Below are positions 24,116-34,235 of a DNA stretch of 64,000 nt, piece by piece (the stretch's first letter is position 1; every line of letters begins with the position of its first letter). Under the pieces are notes generated by a model. The model ran no database searches and was not told the origin of the DNA. It saw only the letters and a list, made by a program, of their open reading frames with translations. The stretch covers positions 1-64,000 of the forward strand of contig CAXMMR010000010.1 of NCBI GenBank assembly GCA_963692975.2. The letters are read 5' to 3'. The translations under genes and the position numbers were made by a program. Source of the DNA: CAXMMR01 sp963692975. GTDB lineage: Bacteria; Pseudomonadota; Alphaproteobacteria; Acetobacterales; Acetobacteraceae.

Positions 24116-25642
24116 CTAGGCGGAGCGTCGTGACAGCGTGCCGACCAGCGAGCGGGCGGCGCGGCGGGCCTCCTCCAGGGTGATGAAGCTGCGCGTCGAG
24201 CCGGCGGCGGGCTCGGGGAAATCGGTGCGCGCGTGGCCGCCGCGGCTTTCCTGGCGGCGCCACATCGACACCGCCATCATCAGACCGACTGCCGCCGGGC
24301 CGTGCTCGGCGTCGGGCAGCAGGGCGGCGATGGCGGCGAGCAGGCCGTCGGCGTCGCGCAGCACGCCGGCATGCTGCGACAGGGTGTCGCGCACGCGGCC
24401 GAGCACCGCCGGGTCGGCGGCCGGTGTAATCGGCAGCATCAGCGGGCCGGAGAGCGTGGGCGCGGCGGTGCCGGCGATCGAGGCGCCGACGGCGCGGCCG
24501 GTGACGGCGGCCTCGGGCAGCGAGTTGCTGGCCAGGCGATTGGCGCCGTGCAGGCCGGTGCCGGCGGCCTCGCCGCAGGCCCAGAGGCCAGGGAGGGAGC
24601 TGCGGCCGTCGGCGTCGGTGGCGATGCCGCCCATGTGGTAGTGCGCGGCCGGGCGGATCGGGATCGGTGCGCTGGCCGGGTCGATGCCGGCGGTGAGGCA
24701 CGTCGCGGCGATCGAGGGGAAATGCTCGGCGAAGTGGATGCCGAGATGGCGCGCGTCGAGGAACACCGGGCCGCGGGCGAGCGCCTGCCAGACGGCGCGG
24801 CTGACGACGTCGCGCGGCTCGAGCTCGGCGCGCGGATAGGCGCCGGCCATGAAGCGCTCGCCGGCAGCGTCGATCAGGATCGCGCCCTCGCCGCGGACGG
24901 CCTCGCTGACCAGCGGCATCGGGTCCTGCCCGACGTCGAGCGCGGTCGGGTGGAACTGGACAAACTCAAGATCGGTGAGGCTCGCGCCGGCGCGGGCGGC
25001 GATGGCGATGCCGGCGCCGATGTTGCCGAGCGGGTTGGTGGTGTGGCGATACAGGCCGCCGAGGCCGCCGGTGGCGAGCACGACGGCGCGGCTGCGCAGC
25101 ACCGTGGTCAAGCCGTCGATCCGTGCCAGCAGCCCGGCGACGCCGGCGGCGTCGGTCAGCAGGTCGAGCGCCACGGCGTTCTCGACGACGGTGATCGACG
25201 GGGTGCGGCGCACGGCCTCGACGGTGGCGCGCATGATCTCGCGGCCGGTGGCGTCGGCGGCGTGAACGATGCGGCGCTGGCCGTGCCCGGCCTCTAGGCC
25301 AAGAGCGATGCGGCCATCGGGCTCGTAGTCGAAGCGCGCACCAAGGGCAGCCAGCGCGTCGACGACCTCGGGGGCGCGGGCGACGATGGTGGCGGCGGCG
25401 GCCGGATCGCACAGGCCGGCGCCGGCGGCGAGCGTGTCGGCCAGGTGCTGGGCTGCGTCGTCATCAGAGCCCATCGCGGCGGCGATGCCGCCCTGGGCCC
25501 AGCCGCTGGAGGCCTGCTCGCCGAGCGGAAAGGGGGTGAGCAGCAGGACCGGGCGAGGCGCCAAGGCGAGGGCGGCGGAGAGGCCGGCCAAGCCGCCGCC
25601 GACGATGATCGGACGGTCTTCGGAACTGGTCATGGAGTACAT
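24116..25642 (-). CDS. nadB: L-aspartate oxidase
   Basis: A 508-residue flavoprotein that oxidises L-aspartate to iminoaspartate for quinolinate synthesis. It has an N-terminal FAD-binding GGGLAGLSAALAL (about residue 15), SSGWAQGGIAAAMGSDDD (about 45), HAADATGREIM, VLATGGLGGLYRHTTNP and EFVQFHPTALD. The substrate-loop motif HYMGGIATDADGRSSLPGLW with ACGEAAGTGLHGANRLASNS lies around residues 330-370. ATG at 25633 is an alternative start. Repeat A4 separates it from nadA. Confidence 0.95.
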   Translation of the reverse strand: MYSMTSSEDRPIIVGGGLAGLSAALALAPRPVLLLTPFPLGEQASSGWAQGGIAAAMGSDDDAAQHLADTLAAGAGLCDPAAAATIVARAPEVVDALAALGARFDYEPDGRIALGLEAGHGQRRIVHAADATGREIMRATVEAVRRTPSITVVENAVALDLLTDAAGVAGLLARIDGLTTVLRSRAVVLATGGLGGLYRHTTNPLGNIGAGIAIAARAGASLTDLEFVQFHPTALDVGQDPMPLVSEAVRGEGAILIDAAGERFMAGAYPRAELEPRDVVSRAVWQALARGPVFLDARHLGIHFAEHFPSIAATCLTAGIDPASAPIPIRPAAHYHMGGIATDADGRSSLPGLWACGEAAGTGLHGANRLASNSLPEAAVTGRAVGASIAGTAAPTLSGPLMLPITPAADPAVLGRVRDTLSQHAGVLRDADGLLAAIAALLPDAEHGPAAVGLMMAVSMWRRQESRGGHARTDFPEPAAGSTRSFITLEEARRAARSLVGTLSRRSA

Positions 25643-25660
25643 CCGGTGCGGGAAGGAAGA

Positions 25661-25774
25661 GGTTCTTTTTTGGAAAAAAGAACCAAAAAACTTCTGTCAG
25701 TTGATGTTGGCCGGTGGGTAAGTGTATTGCCTTACGGATAACAGTTTTTTGCTTCTTTTTTTCAAAAAAGAAGC
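25661..25774. repeat. Family A element, copy A4
   Basis: A GGTTC-type hairpin on the left, a GCTTC-type on the right, with inverted CAAAAAACTTCTG / AACAGTTTTTTG boxes. It lies inside the nadA-nadB-nadC gene set on the minus strand; read in the direction of transcription, the GCTTC-type hairpin comes first. Confidence 0.88.
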
Positions 25775-25780
25775 GCTTTG

Positions 25781-26761
25781 CTAGACCGCCAACATCCGCT
25801 CAACAGCCTGCCTTGCGCGAACAGCGACAGTTGGGTCGATGGTGACTTCGTGCTGGCCGCGCTCGAGCGAGGCGCGAATGTTAGCCAGGGTGATGCGCTT
25901 CATGTGCGGGCATAGGTTGCACGGGCGGACGAAATCGACCTCTGGGTGAAGCACGGCGAGGTTGTCGCTCATCGAGCACTCGGTGATCAGCACCACCGTC
26001 TTGCCGGCGGCGCGGGCGACGTAGCTGCTCATCTCGGCGGTGGAGCCGGAGAAATCGGCTTCGTAGACAACGGCGGGCGGGCACTCTGGGTGGGCGAGGA
26101 CGATCACGCCGGGATGAGCGGCGCGCAGCTCGCGGATCTGCTCGGGGGTGAAGCGCTCGTGAACCTCGCACTCGCCGGCCCAGGAGATGATCCTGACGCC
26201 GGTCTCGCGGGCGACGTTGGCGGCGAGGAAGCGGTCGGGGATCATGATGACCTCCGGCACGCCGAGGCTTTCGACCACGCGCTTCGCGTTGCCCGAGGTG
26301 CAGCAGATGTCGCTTTCGGCCTTCACCGCGGCGGAGGTGTTGACGTAGGTGATCACCGGCAGGCCGGGATGGGCGGCGCGGAGCGCGCGGACGTCGTCGG
26401 CGGTGATGCTCTCGGCGAGCGAGCAGCCGGCGCGCAGGTCCGGGATCAGCACGCGCTTGTCCGGGTTCAGCAGCTTGGCAGTTTCGGCCATGAAGTGCAC
26501 GCCGGCCATGACGATGGTGCCGGCATCGATGCCGATGGCCTCACGGGCCAGTGCAAGGCTGTCGCCTACGACGTCGGCGACGCAGTGGAAGATCTCCGGC
26601 GTCTGATAGTTATGCGCCAGGATCACCGCGTCGTGCTGGCGCTTGAGGTGCAGGATGGCGTCGATGTCGTCGGCAAAAACCGGCCACTCGAGACGCGGAA
26701 TGACCCGGCTGACGCGATCGTAGAGCGGGCTGAGGCGCTCAAGCTGGTCTACGTTCGACAT
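25781..26761 (-). CDS. nadA: Quinolinate synthase
   Basis: A 326-residue [4Fe-4S] enzyme that condenses iminoaspartate with dihydroxyacetone phosphate to quinolinate. Conserved segments: DAVILAHNYQTPEIFHCVAD (about residue 44), VMAGVHFMAETAKLLNPDK, AGCSLAESITADD (cluster cysteine), INVTYVNTSAAVKAES-like stretch with ICCTSGNA (second cysteine), HPECPPAV, and PCNLCPHMKRITLANI (third cysteine). I chose MSNVDQLERLSP at 26761; the open stretch upstream covers the promoter and operator described separately. It is the first gene of the NAD biosynthesis set. Confidence 0.95.
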   Translation of the reverse strand: MSNVDQLERLSPLYDRVSRVIPRLEWPVFADDIDAILHLKRQHDAVILAHNYQTPEIFHCVADVVGDSLALAREAIGIDAGTIVMAGVHFMAETAKLLNPDKRVLIPDLRAGCSLAESITADDVRALRAAHPGLPVITYVNTSAAVKAESDICCTSGNAKRVVESLGVPEVIMIPDRFLAANVARETGVRIISWAGECEVHERFTPEQIRELRAAHPGVIVLAHPECPPAVVYEADFSGSTAEMSSYVARAAGKTVVLITECSMSDNLAVLHPEVDFVRPCNLCPHMKRITLANIRASLERGQHEVTIDPTVAVRARQAVERMLAV

Positions 26762-26788
26762 CCGACGGGGCTTCCTCGAGCAAACCTT

Positions 26789-26805
26789 ATGCTCATTGTG
26801 AGCAT
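26789..26805 (-). promoter_or_regulatory. 17-bp palindromic operator upstream of nadA
   Basis: ATGCTCACAATGAGCAT on the minus strand is a perfect inverted repeat with 7-base arms around CAA. It begins 11 bases downstream of the -10 box and ends 27 bases before the nadA start codon, so it should cover about +5 to +21 of the transcript. Its position suits a repressor site. From memory, alphaproteobacterial nadABC operons are predicted targets of NadQ with a similar palindrome; this assignment needs a database check. Confidence 0.75.
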
Positions 26806-26816
26806 TGTGCAGTCGA

Positions 26817-26844
26817 ATATTATGGCGAGGGTGGCATGAGTCAA
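26817..26844 (-). promoter_or_regulatory. Sigma-70-type promoter of nadA
   Basis: On the minus strand TTGACT (26844-26839) and TAATAT (26822-26817) are separated by 16 bases. Both hexamers are close to consensus, which is rare in this GC-rich window. They lie directly upstream of the palindromic operator and the nadA start. Confidence 0.75.
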
Positions 26845-27005
26845 GGCCCGCAACTGCCTCGCGCCCGCCTGATGGCCCTGTCGGGGCCTTGCCTGGCCTA
26901 CCCGCGGCCCGAGCAAGAGATGCATGCTGCTCCAGGCGCAAACGCCGTCAGGCGGCCTCCCAGCCGTCTGACGCTGCCTTGACTCGATCGTGGCGCCCGT
27001 GCCGC

Positions 27006-27854
27006 TCAGCCCTGATCGAGGGTGAACCGTGCCATCACGGACCAGTCGTAATCGCCGAGACCGGCATCGACAGCCTGCCGCATGCGGCCATGCACCGCAT
27101 CCAGCATCGGCAGGGCGCGGCCGGCGCCGGTGGCGGCCTCGTGGGCCAGGCGGAGGTCCTTCAGGCCCAGCGTCGCCTTGAAGCCGGGCTTGTAGTCGTT
27201 TTCGGCGATTTTGGCGGAATAGACCTGATAGGAGCGGCTGCCGAACAGGGTGCCGAGGATCAGCTCGAAGAAGCGCTCGCGCTCGAGTCCGTTCGCCTCG
27301 GTCAGCACCACCGCCTCCGCCATCGCCTCGATCGCCATGGTGATCATCATGTTGCAGGCGATCTTGGCGGCGTTGGCGGTCGGCGCCTCGCGGCCCACGT
27401 CCCACACGCGATGGCCGATCACGTCAAGGATGGGTCGCACCCGATCCAGCGCCTCGGGGTCGCCGCCGGCGATGATGTTGAGCTCGCCCTTGGCGGCGAC
27501 GTCGGGCCGGCCGAGGACCGGCGCCGAAACATAGCCGACCGCGGCGCCCGCATGCGCCGCGACCAGCTCGTGCGCGAAGGCGACCGAGATGGTCGAGGTG
27601 ACGACGTGGACCAGCCCGGCCGGCGCATGGGCGAGCAAACCCGGCGCCAGGATGACGCTGCGGATCGCGTCGTCGTCGGACAGCATCGTCATCACCGCGT
27701 CTGCCGCGAACGCCTCGGCCGGAGAGCCGACCATGGTGACGCCATCGACGCCGCCGCCCGACCGGTTCCAGGCCCGCACCTCGTGGCCCGCCGCGGCAAG
27801 GTTGTTCGCCATGGCGCGACCCATCGCGCCCAGGCCGATAAAGCCGATTTTCAT
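27006..27854 (-). CDS. NAD(P)-dependent oxidoreductase, 3-hydroxyisobutyrate dehydrogenase family
   Basis: A 282-residue beta-hydroxyacid dehydrogenase. It starts with the dinucleotide-binding fold KIGFIGLGAMGRAMANNLAA (residues 2-21) and has the substrate-binding region AGAAVGYVSAPVLGRPDVAA (about 115). The catalytic-lysine helix ANAAKIACNMMITMAIEAMA lies near residue 165. Relatives act on 3-hydroxyisobutyrate, tartronate semialdehyde or 6-phosphogluconate-like substrates; the specificity here is unknown. It stands upstream of nadA on the same strand, but nadA has its own promoter in the 244-base gap. Confidence 0.88.
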   Translation of the reverse strand: MKIGFIGLGAMGRAMANNLAAAGHEVRAWNRSGGGVDGVTMVGSPAEAFAADAVMTMLSDDDAIRSVILAPGLLAHAPAGLVHVVTSTISVAFAHELVAAHAGAAVGYVSAPVLGRPDVAAKGELNIIAGGDPEALDRVRPILDVIGHRVWDVGREAPTANAAKIACNMMITMAIEAMAEAVVLTEANGLERERFFELILGTLFGSRSYQVYSAKIAENDYKPGFKATLGLKDLRLAHEAATGAGRALPMLDAVHGRMRQAVDAGLGDYDWSVMARFTLDQG

Positions 27855-27974
27855 GTGTCACGCTTTCAAATGATGGAGGGAGAGGAAACGTCACGCAGAT
27901 CATCACAGGTGCATCGTGTTCAGTCATGATCTTGCCCGGAGCCGTTGGCGAGCCGCCGCATGCGGCCCAGCCGC

Positions 27975-28110
27975 TCAGGCGCCGAGGTCGCCGTCGATGG
28001 TGTGCGTGGCGCTCGTGGTGCCGCGCGCCTGCGGACCGGCGAGGTAGAGGACGGGGCTCGCGACCTCGTGAGGGCGGGGACGATCAACGCCTCCTCAACG
28101 TGCCGCAGGC
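27975..28110 (-). pseudogene. 3' remnant of a short-chain dehydrogenase/reductase gene
   Basis: On the minus strand, reading towards a TGA at 27975-27977, one frame encodes RPHEVASPVLYLAGPQARGT followed by TSATHTIDGDLGA. This matches the usual C-terminus of classical SDR enzymes (RPEEVA..VLYLAS......GA...IDGG). About eleven codons further upstream that frame is closed by a TGA, and no Rossmann-fold start is visible, so only the tail remains. The rest of the 373-base gap between 27855 and 28227 shows no gene. Confidence 0.5.
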
Positions 28111-28227
28111 CGCCGCCCTGGCGCCGCCGGTGCTGTTGGCGCAACGCTAGGCGGGACGCGTTTGCCCAGGCGCGCGCCTCTTACCTGAGGCGATTGCTGT
28201 TCGCCTCGTATTGATAGGAGTTTGCTC

Positions 28228-28854
28228 ATGCAGATCGGCATCATCGGCGCGGGGTATGTCGGCCGCTCTTTGGCCGGCGCAGGCGTGAAGGCCGGGCACG
28301 AGGTGATGATCAGCAACTCTCGTGGCCCGCGGACCTTGTTCAGCGAGTGCGCCATCATCGGCTGCAAGGCGGGCAGCATCGAGGAGGCGGCGAGGTTTGG
28401 CGACCTCGTCATCGTCGCCATTACGATGAAGCATTACAAAGCCGTTCCGGTTGAGCCGGTAGCCGGCAAGATCGTCATCGACACGAACAACTACTATCCG
28501 GGTCGCGATGATGCGATTGCCGAACTGGACAGCCACGCGACGACCAGCAGCGAGATGCTGGCGCGGCATCTGGCGACGTCGAAGGTGGTCAAAGCATTCA
28601 ACGCGATCCTGATGCCGGATTTTGACCGGGATGGTCGGCCCTCCGGCTCGATGGATCGGCGCGCCTTGCCGCTCGCCGGTGACGACGCGGATGCGAAGAG
28701 GGTTGTTGCGGGTTTGCACGATCAATTCGGGTTTGACCCGATCGATGTCGGCGCGCTCGCCGAGGGCTGGCGCTTCCAGCCGGAGACGCCGGTTTACTGT
28801 ATCCGCTTCAACCGGGACTGGATCAAGCGCGCTCTGGCCGAGGCGACCCGCTAG
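28228..28854 (+). CDS. NAD(P)-binding oxidoreductase, F420-dependent NADP reductase-like
   Basis: A 208-residue protein with an N-terminal Rossmann fold (MQIGIIGAGYVGRSLAGAGV), NSRGPRTL at the position that binds the NADP phosphate, and GKIVIDTNNYYPGRDDAIAE. A C-terminal region follows (VKAFNAILMPDFDRDGRPSG, then PLAGDDADAKRVV). Homologues are often named NADPH-dependent F420 reductase, but cofactor F420 is not expected here, and many act on other substrates. TAGGAG ends 7 bases before ATG 28228, which decides the start. Confidence 0.85.
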   Translation: MQIGIIGAGYVGRSLAGAGVKAGHEVMISNSRGPRTLFSECAIIGCKAGSIEEAARFGDLVIVAITMKHYKAVPVEPVAGKIVIDTNNYYPGRDDAIAELDSHATTSSEMLARHLATSKVVKAFNAILMPDFDRDGRPSGSMDRRALPLAGDDADAKRVVAGLHDQFGFDPIDVGALAEGWRFQPETPVYCIRFNRDWIKRALAEATR

Positions 28855-28906
28855 CAGCGCTGTCGAGGGCAGCGACGAACTCGCCGTCTAGACAAGAACA
28901 ACGAAC

Positions 28907-28961
28907 GGATTTCAAAGGCTCCGCCTTTGATGGGGTCAAGGGGCAAAGCCCCTTGCCTTCC
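28907..28961. repeat. Family B element, partial copy B5
   Basis: Only the AAAGGC/GCCTTT and AAGGGGC/GCCCCTT hairpins remain, in reverse orientation, ending in CCTTCCT. It lies between convergent genes. The other half of the element is absent. Confidence 0.8.
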
Positions 28962-28966
28962 TGCTT

Positions 28967-30796
<1,830 letters not shown>

Positions 30797-30837
30797 GGCA
30801 GGGAGATGGTGCGGTGCGGTAGCAAAGGTAAGGAAGC

Positions 30838-30967
30838 GCTTCTTTTTTGAAAAAAAGAAGCAAAAAACTTTTGCTCTCGGTGGTGCGTCTAAGATGGCGT
30901 AGGCAGCGCCAAGTCACGGCTGCCAATGGATAGAAGTTTTTTGGTTCTTTTTTTCAAAAAAAGAACC
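30838..30967. repeat. Family A element, copy A5
   Basis: A GCTTC-type hairpin on the left, a GGTTC-type on the right, with a long spacer of about 60 bases. It lies between apt and the ABC exporter gene, both on the minus strand. It is the one interior copy whose polarity opposes the direction of transcription. Confidence 0.9.
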
Positions 30968-30976
30968 CCTCGCTTC

Positions 30977-31492
30977 CTACTCGTCGTAGCCGACGAGCGC
31001 TTCGACCGGAACATCTAGTTTCGTTCTTCCGTGCAGGAAGCTGAGCTCGATCAGCACTGCCGCGGCCGGGACGAGTGCGCCGACGTTGCGGAGCAGCTGG
31101 ATGCCGGCGGCCAGGGTGCCGCCGGTGGCGAGCAGGTCGTCGACGATGACGACGCGCTGGCCGGGCGCGATGGCGTCGGCCTGAATCTCCAGCCGGTCGG
31201 TGCCGTATTCGAGCGCGTAGTCGAGGGCGACGGTGCGGCCGGGGAGCTTGCCGGGCTTGCGCAGCATGGTGAAGCCGAGGCCCAGCTTGAGGGCAAGCGG
31301 GGCGGCGAGCAGGAAGCCCCGGCTCTCGATGCCGGCGATGCTGTCCGGCTGATGGCGGGTGACCAGCTTGGCGAGCCGGCCCATCGCGACCTGCCAGGCA
31401 TCGGCGTGCTGCAGCAGGGTGGCGATGTCGTAGAACAGGATGCCGGGCTTGGGGAAATCCGGTATCCCGCGGATGTGGTCCTTGAGGTCCAT
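30977..31492 (-). CDS. apt: Adenine phosphoribosyltransferase
   Basis: A 171-residue purine salvage enzyme making AMP from adenine and PRPP. It has the N-terminal IRGIPDFPKPGILFYDIATL, ESRGFLLAAPLALKLGLGF (about residue 55) and the PRPP-binding loop RVVIVDDLLATGGTLAAGIQ (about 112). The ATG at 31492 gives the usual MDLKDHIRGIPDFPKPG start; the frame is open further upstream. Repeat A5 follows the stop. Confidence 0.95.
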   Translation of the reverse strand: MDLKDHIRGIPDFPKPGILFYDIATLLQHADAWQVAMGRLAKLVTRHQPDSIAGIESRGFLLAAPLALKLGLGFTMLRKPGKLPGRTVALDYALEYGTDRLEIQADAIAPGQRVVIVDDLLATGGTLAAGIQLLRNVGALVPAAAVLIELSFLHGRTKLDVPVEALVGYDE

Positions 31493-31560
31493 CGTCGGCT
31501 CCCTGGCAATCGGCTGTATAGCCGGTGGCATTGGCGGGCAAGGTAGGCTAGGCCCGGGCG

Positions 31561-31746
31561 ATGTCGCGCACCCCGATTGCCGTGATTGCCGGACTGCTGT
31601 TCTTCACCGCCTGGGTGGTCGCGGCGGTGACGCTGGCGGACGTGCCGATGCACTGGGCGGTGCGGGCGGTGTATTTTCTGGTGGCCGGGTTCGTCTGGGT
31701 GTTTCCGATCCGGTGGCTGATGCTGTGGGCGGTGCATCAGCGCTGA
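31561..31746 (+). CDS. DUF2842 domain-containing small membrane protein
   Basis: A 61-residue protein with two membrane helices (about residues 6-26 and 34-56). The C-terminal FVWVFPIRWLMLWAVHQR is typical of DUF2842, a small alphaproteobacterial family of unknown function. It lies alone between apt (divergent) and tRNA-Pro (convergent). Confidence 0.85.
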   Translation: MSRTPIAVIAGLLFFTAWVVAAVTLADVPMHWAVRAVYFLVAGFVWVFPIRWLMLWAVHQR

Positions 31747-31767
31747 GCGGTACCGGAAGGTCTTGGC

Positions 31768-31844
31768 TGGTCGGAGTAAGAGGATTCGAACCTCCGGCCC
31801 CTGCGTCCCGAACACAGTGCTCTACCAGGCTGAGCTATACTCCG
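31768..31844 (-). tRNA. tRNA-Pro (anticodon CGG)
   Basis: A 77-nucleotide cloverleaf. Acceptor arms are CGGAGTA and TACTCCG, then discriminator A and an encoded CCA. The D-arm is GCTCAGCCTGGTAGAGC. The anticodon stem CTGTG/CGCAG (one T-G pair) encloses the loop TTCGGGA with anticodon CGG, and the T-arm contains GGTTCGAATCC. It reads the proline codon CCG, common in this GC-rich genome. Confidence 0.97.
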
Positions 31845-31929
31845 GCCAAGGTGGCGGGATATACCGCCCGCCCGCCAAGGCGGCAACCCCGTGCGGCCGG
31901 GCATCAGGCCCGGGCCGCACGGGTGCTGC

Positions 31930-34092
31930 TTACTCCTTTACCAGGTTAGGCAGGTAAGGCACGCCGAGGCCGGTCACGTCGTTGTAGCCGGGCGAGGTGT
32001 CGTTGAAGACGTCGTCGAGGCCCTCGCAAATCTTGGCGCTGCACACTTGCAGGGCGAAGGGCGCGGTGATGATCAGCGTCGGCACCGAGTTGATCGTCAC
32101 GACCCGGACCTCGTTGAGGTCGGCGGCGTAGCCGCGCAGCACGGCGGTGGCCGTGGTCGGCGGGGTGATGGCGTTGAGCGCGCCGGCCTTGTAGTTCGTC
32201 GCCGTGCCCATGCCGATCGAGTAGAAGAGCGGGTTGGCGAAGCCGACAACCGCCTTGCCGCGGGCCAGGCGGGCCTGGTTCAGCACGGCGACTGTGCCGG
32301 CCATCAGCGGCGAGGAGAGGCTGGTGCCGCCGATGTCGTTCTCGCAGTACTCGGTGGTTGCGGTGCTCTTGGTGCAGCCGGAATCCGCAAGCTTGCTGCC
32401 GGCGATGGTGAAGGTTTCGCCGAACAGGTAGCCGGTGTATGGGTCGCCCACCATCGCCACGTCCGGGCTTACGCGCATCGGCGTCGGCAGCGTCACGGTG
32501 TCGCCGCTGGCCTCGTTCAGCGTGGTGGCGAGCGCGCTCGACACCAGCGTCGCCTGGTAGGCGGGCTGCGCCTCGAGCAGGCTGATGCCGCCGCCGGAGC
32601 CGGAATAGAAGGTGAAGTCGGCAAAGGTGAGACCGTATGCGGTCGTCGTGGTCAGGCCGCTGGTGGTGATCGAGGTGCTGCTGTTCACCGTCGCGTCTGC
32701 CAGCAGATCGCGGTAGTTGCCCCAACCATACTCGATCTTGTTGCCGGCGGCGTTCTTGACGCCGAGCGAGGTGCCGCCAACGCCGGTGACGTAGGCGCTG
32801 GTGGCCTCCCACGAGCCGCTGGCGACGCCGTTGAGCTGCGACAGGTCGCCGTCGTCGCCGGAGGAGAACAGCACCGTAATGCCCTCAGCCGCCGCAGTCA
32901 TGAAGGCTTGGTCCTCCATGGCGACGTCGGCCGCCGGCACCGCCTCGCCGCCGTTACCGTAGCTGTTGGTGATGATGTCGGCCTGCTTGTTGTAGATCGT
33001 GTTGAGCAGCGCGACGGTCAGCGCGACGCCATTGTCGGTGGAGCCGACATAGACGATCGAGGCGCCGGGCGCGGAGCCATGGATTGCGGCAAGGTCCAGC
33101 GACTGCTCCTCCCACCAGCCATAGGCGTTGGTGACCTGGGCGGCGGGGACGTCGTAGATGCCGGTCGGGATGATCTGCTTGAAGTTTGCCGCCGTGAGCG
33201 AGGGCAGGTCGTGGTTCTTCGCGTATTTGTTGCCGTCGGCCTGCAGGGTCGGCGAGGCGTAGGCGTCGATAAAGGCGACGGTCACGCCGGCGCCGTCATA
33301 CTTCACCTTGTCGAAGCCGTAGGCGGCCTGGACCTGGGCCGGCGTATAGCCGCAGATCAGCCACGGCATCGTCTTGTCGTAGACGCCGGGCTTGGTGCTG
33401 AGCGTCGCCTTGAGGTCGCCGAAATAGGTGTCGCAATACGGCGAGGGGTTGCTGGCGGCGACCGGCGGCGGGGTCACGGTGGCGCCGGCCACGTTGGCCG
33501 GGGCGATCGCGGCGCCGACGGTCACCGAGCGGTGCAGTGGCTGCTTGAGGAACGTCGTGTCGTCGAGGCCCTCGATGTAGAGGATCTTGCCGGCCATGGC
33601 GGCCGGCACGCGCGGCGCCTCGCGGTTGGCGCGCAGCGCCATGGCGCCGTAGCGATAGGTCTTTTGGGTGACGCCAAAGGCGCTGCGGAGCTGGCCGACC
33701 GTGGCCAGGGCCGACACGTAGGCGTTCGCCGGACCGACGGTGATCTCCGACATGCCGGCGCGGTTCAGCATCGCCGCAACCGCGGCGGCGTCTTCGGCGG
33801 CGGGGGCGAACTCGCTGCGGAAGGTCGACGGGGTCAGATAGTGCCCATACATCGGACTGCCGGGCTTGGAGACCTCGTCGGCGACCTGCTTGAGCTCGTC
33901 ACGATGGCGGAGCGCCATGTGGACGACGATCGCGACCGCCTTGCTGCCCGACGGCGTGCCGATCGCGGGCGCGACGGCGACCCAGGCGGCGACGTTGCCG
34001 GGGATGGTGGCAGTGTCTGCGGCGTGCAGCGCCGGCGCGGCGGCCACGAGAGCGGCCGAGGCGAGCAACAGACGTCTTGTCCTGTTGGCCAA
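31930..34092 (-). CDS. Secreted S53 family serine-carboxyl peptidase (sedolisin/pseudomonalisin type)
   Basis: A 720-residue preproenzyme: signal peptide (MANRTRRLLLASAALVAAAP, cleavage near HAA about residue 24), an activation propeptide to about residue 210 (VVHMALRHRDELKQVADEVS, then GHYLTPSTFRSEFAP), then the catalytic domain. The triad is visible: E329 and D333 in WWEEQSLDLAAIHGSAPGAS, and S591 in GGTSLSSPLMAGTVAVLNQA. The oxyanion aspartate is probably in FSSGDDGDLS. The C-terminal DVTGLGVP matches the calcium site. Such enzymes digest protein at acidic pH, which fits an acid-tolerant organism (inference). No helper gene is linked. Confidence 0.93.
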   Translation of the reverse strand: MANRTRRLLLASAALVAAAPALHAADTATIPGNVAAWVAVAPAIGTPSGSKAVAIVVHMALRHRDELKQVADEVSKPGSPMYGHYLTPSTFRSEFAPAAEDAAAVAAMLNRAGMSEITVGPANAYVSALATVGQLRSAFGVTQKTYRYGAMALRANREAPRVPAAMAGKILYIEGLDDTTFLKQPLHRSVTVGAAIAPANVAGATVTPPPVAASNPSPYCDTYFGDLKATLSTKPGVYDKTMPWLICGYTPAQVQAAYGFDKVKYDGAGVTVAFIDAYASPTLQADGNKYAKNHDLPSLTAANFKQIIPTGIYDVPAAQVTNAYGWWEEQSLDLAAIHGSAPGASIVYVGSTDNGVALTVALLNTIYNKQADIITNSYGNGGEAVPAADVAMEDQAFMTAAAEGITVLFSSGDDGDLSQLNGVASGSWEATSAYVTGVGGTSLGVKNAAGNKIEYGWGNYRDLLADATVNSSTSITTSGLTTTTAYGLTFADFTFYSGSGGGISLLEAQPAYQATLVSSALATTLNEASGDTVTLPTPMRVSPDVAMVGDPYTGYLFGETFTIAGSKLADSGCTKSTATTEYCENDIGGTSLSSPLMAGTVAVLNQARLARGKAVVGFANPLFYSIGMGTATNYKAGALNAITPPTTATAVLRGYAADLNEVRVVTINSVPTLIITAPFALQVCSAKICEGLDDVFNDTSPGYNDVTGLGVPYLPNLVKE

Positions 34093-34235
34093 GCGATCAA
34101 TCCTTTTGAGAGCGTCGGGGGGATGGGCAAACTGCGCGGTCCAGGCGCGGACCGTCAGCAGCTAAGCCATCCGCGTGCCACACTGGCGCCGCCGCGGCGG
34201 CGGGCGGAGGGTTCTCCGAAGATGATGCCGATGTA

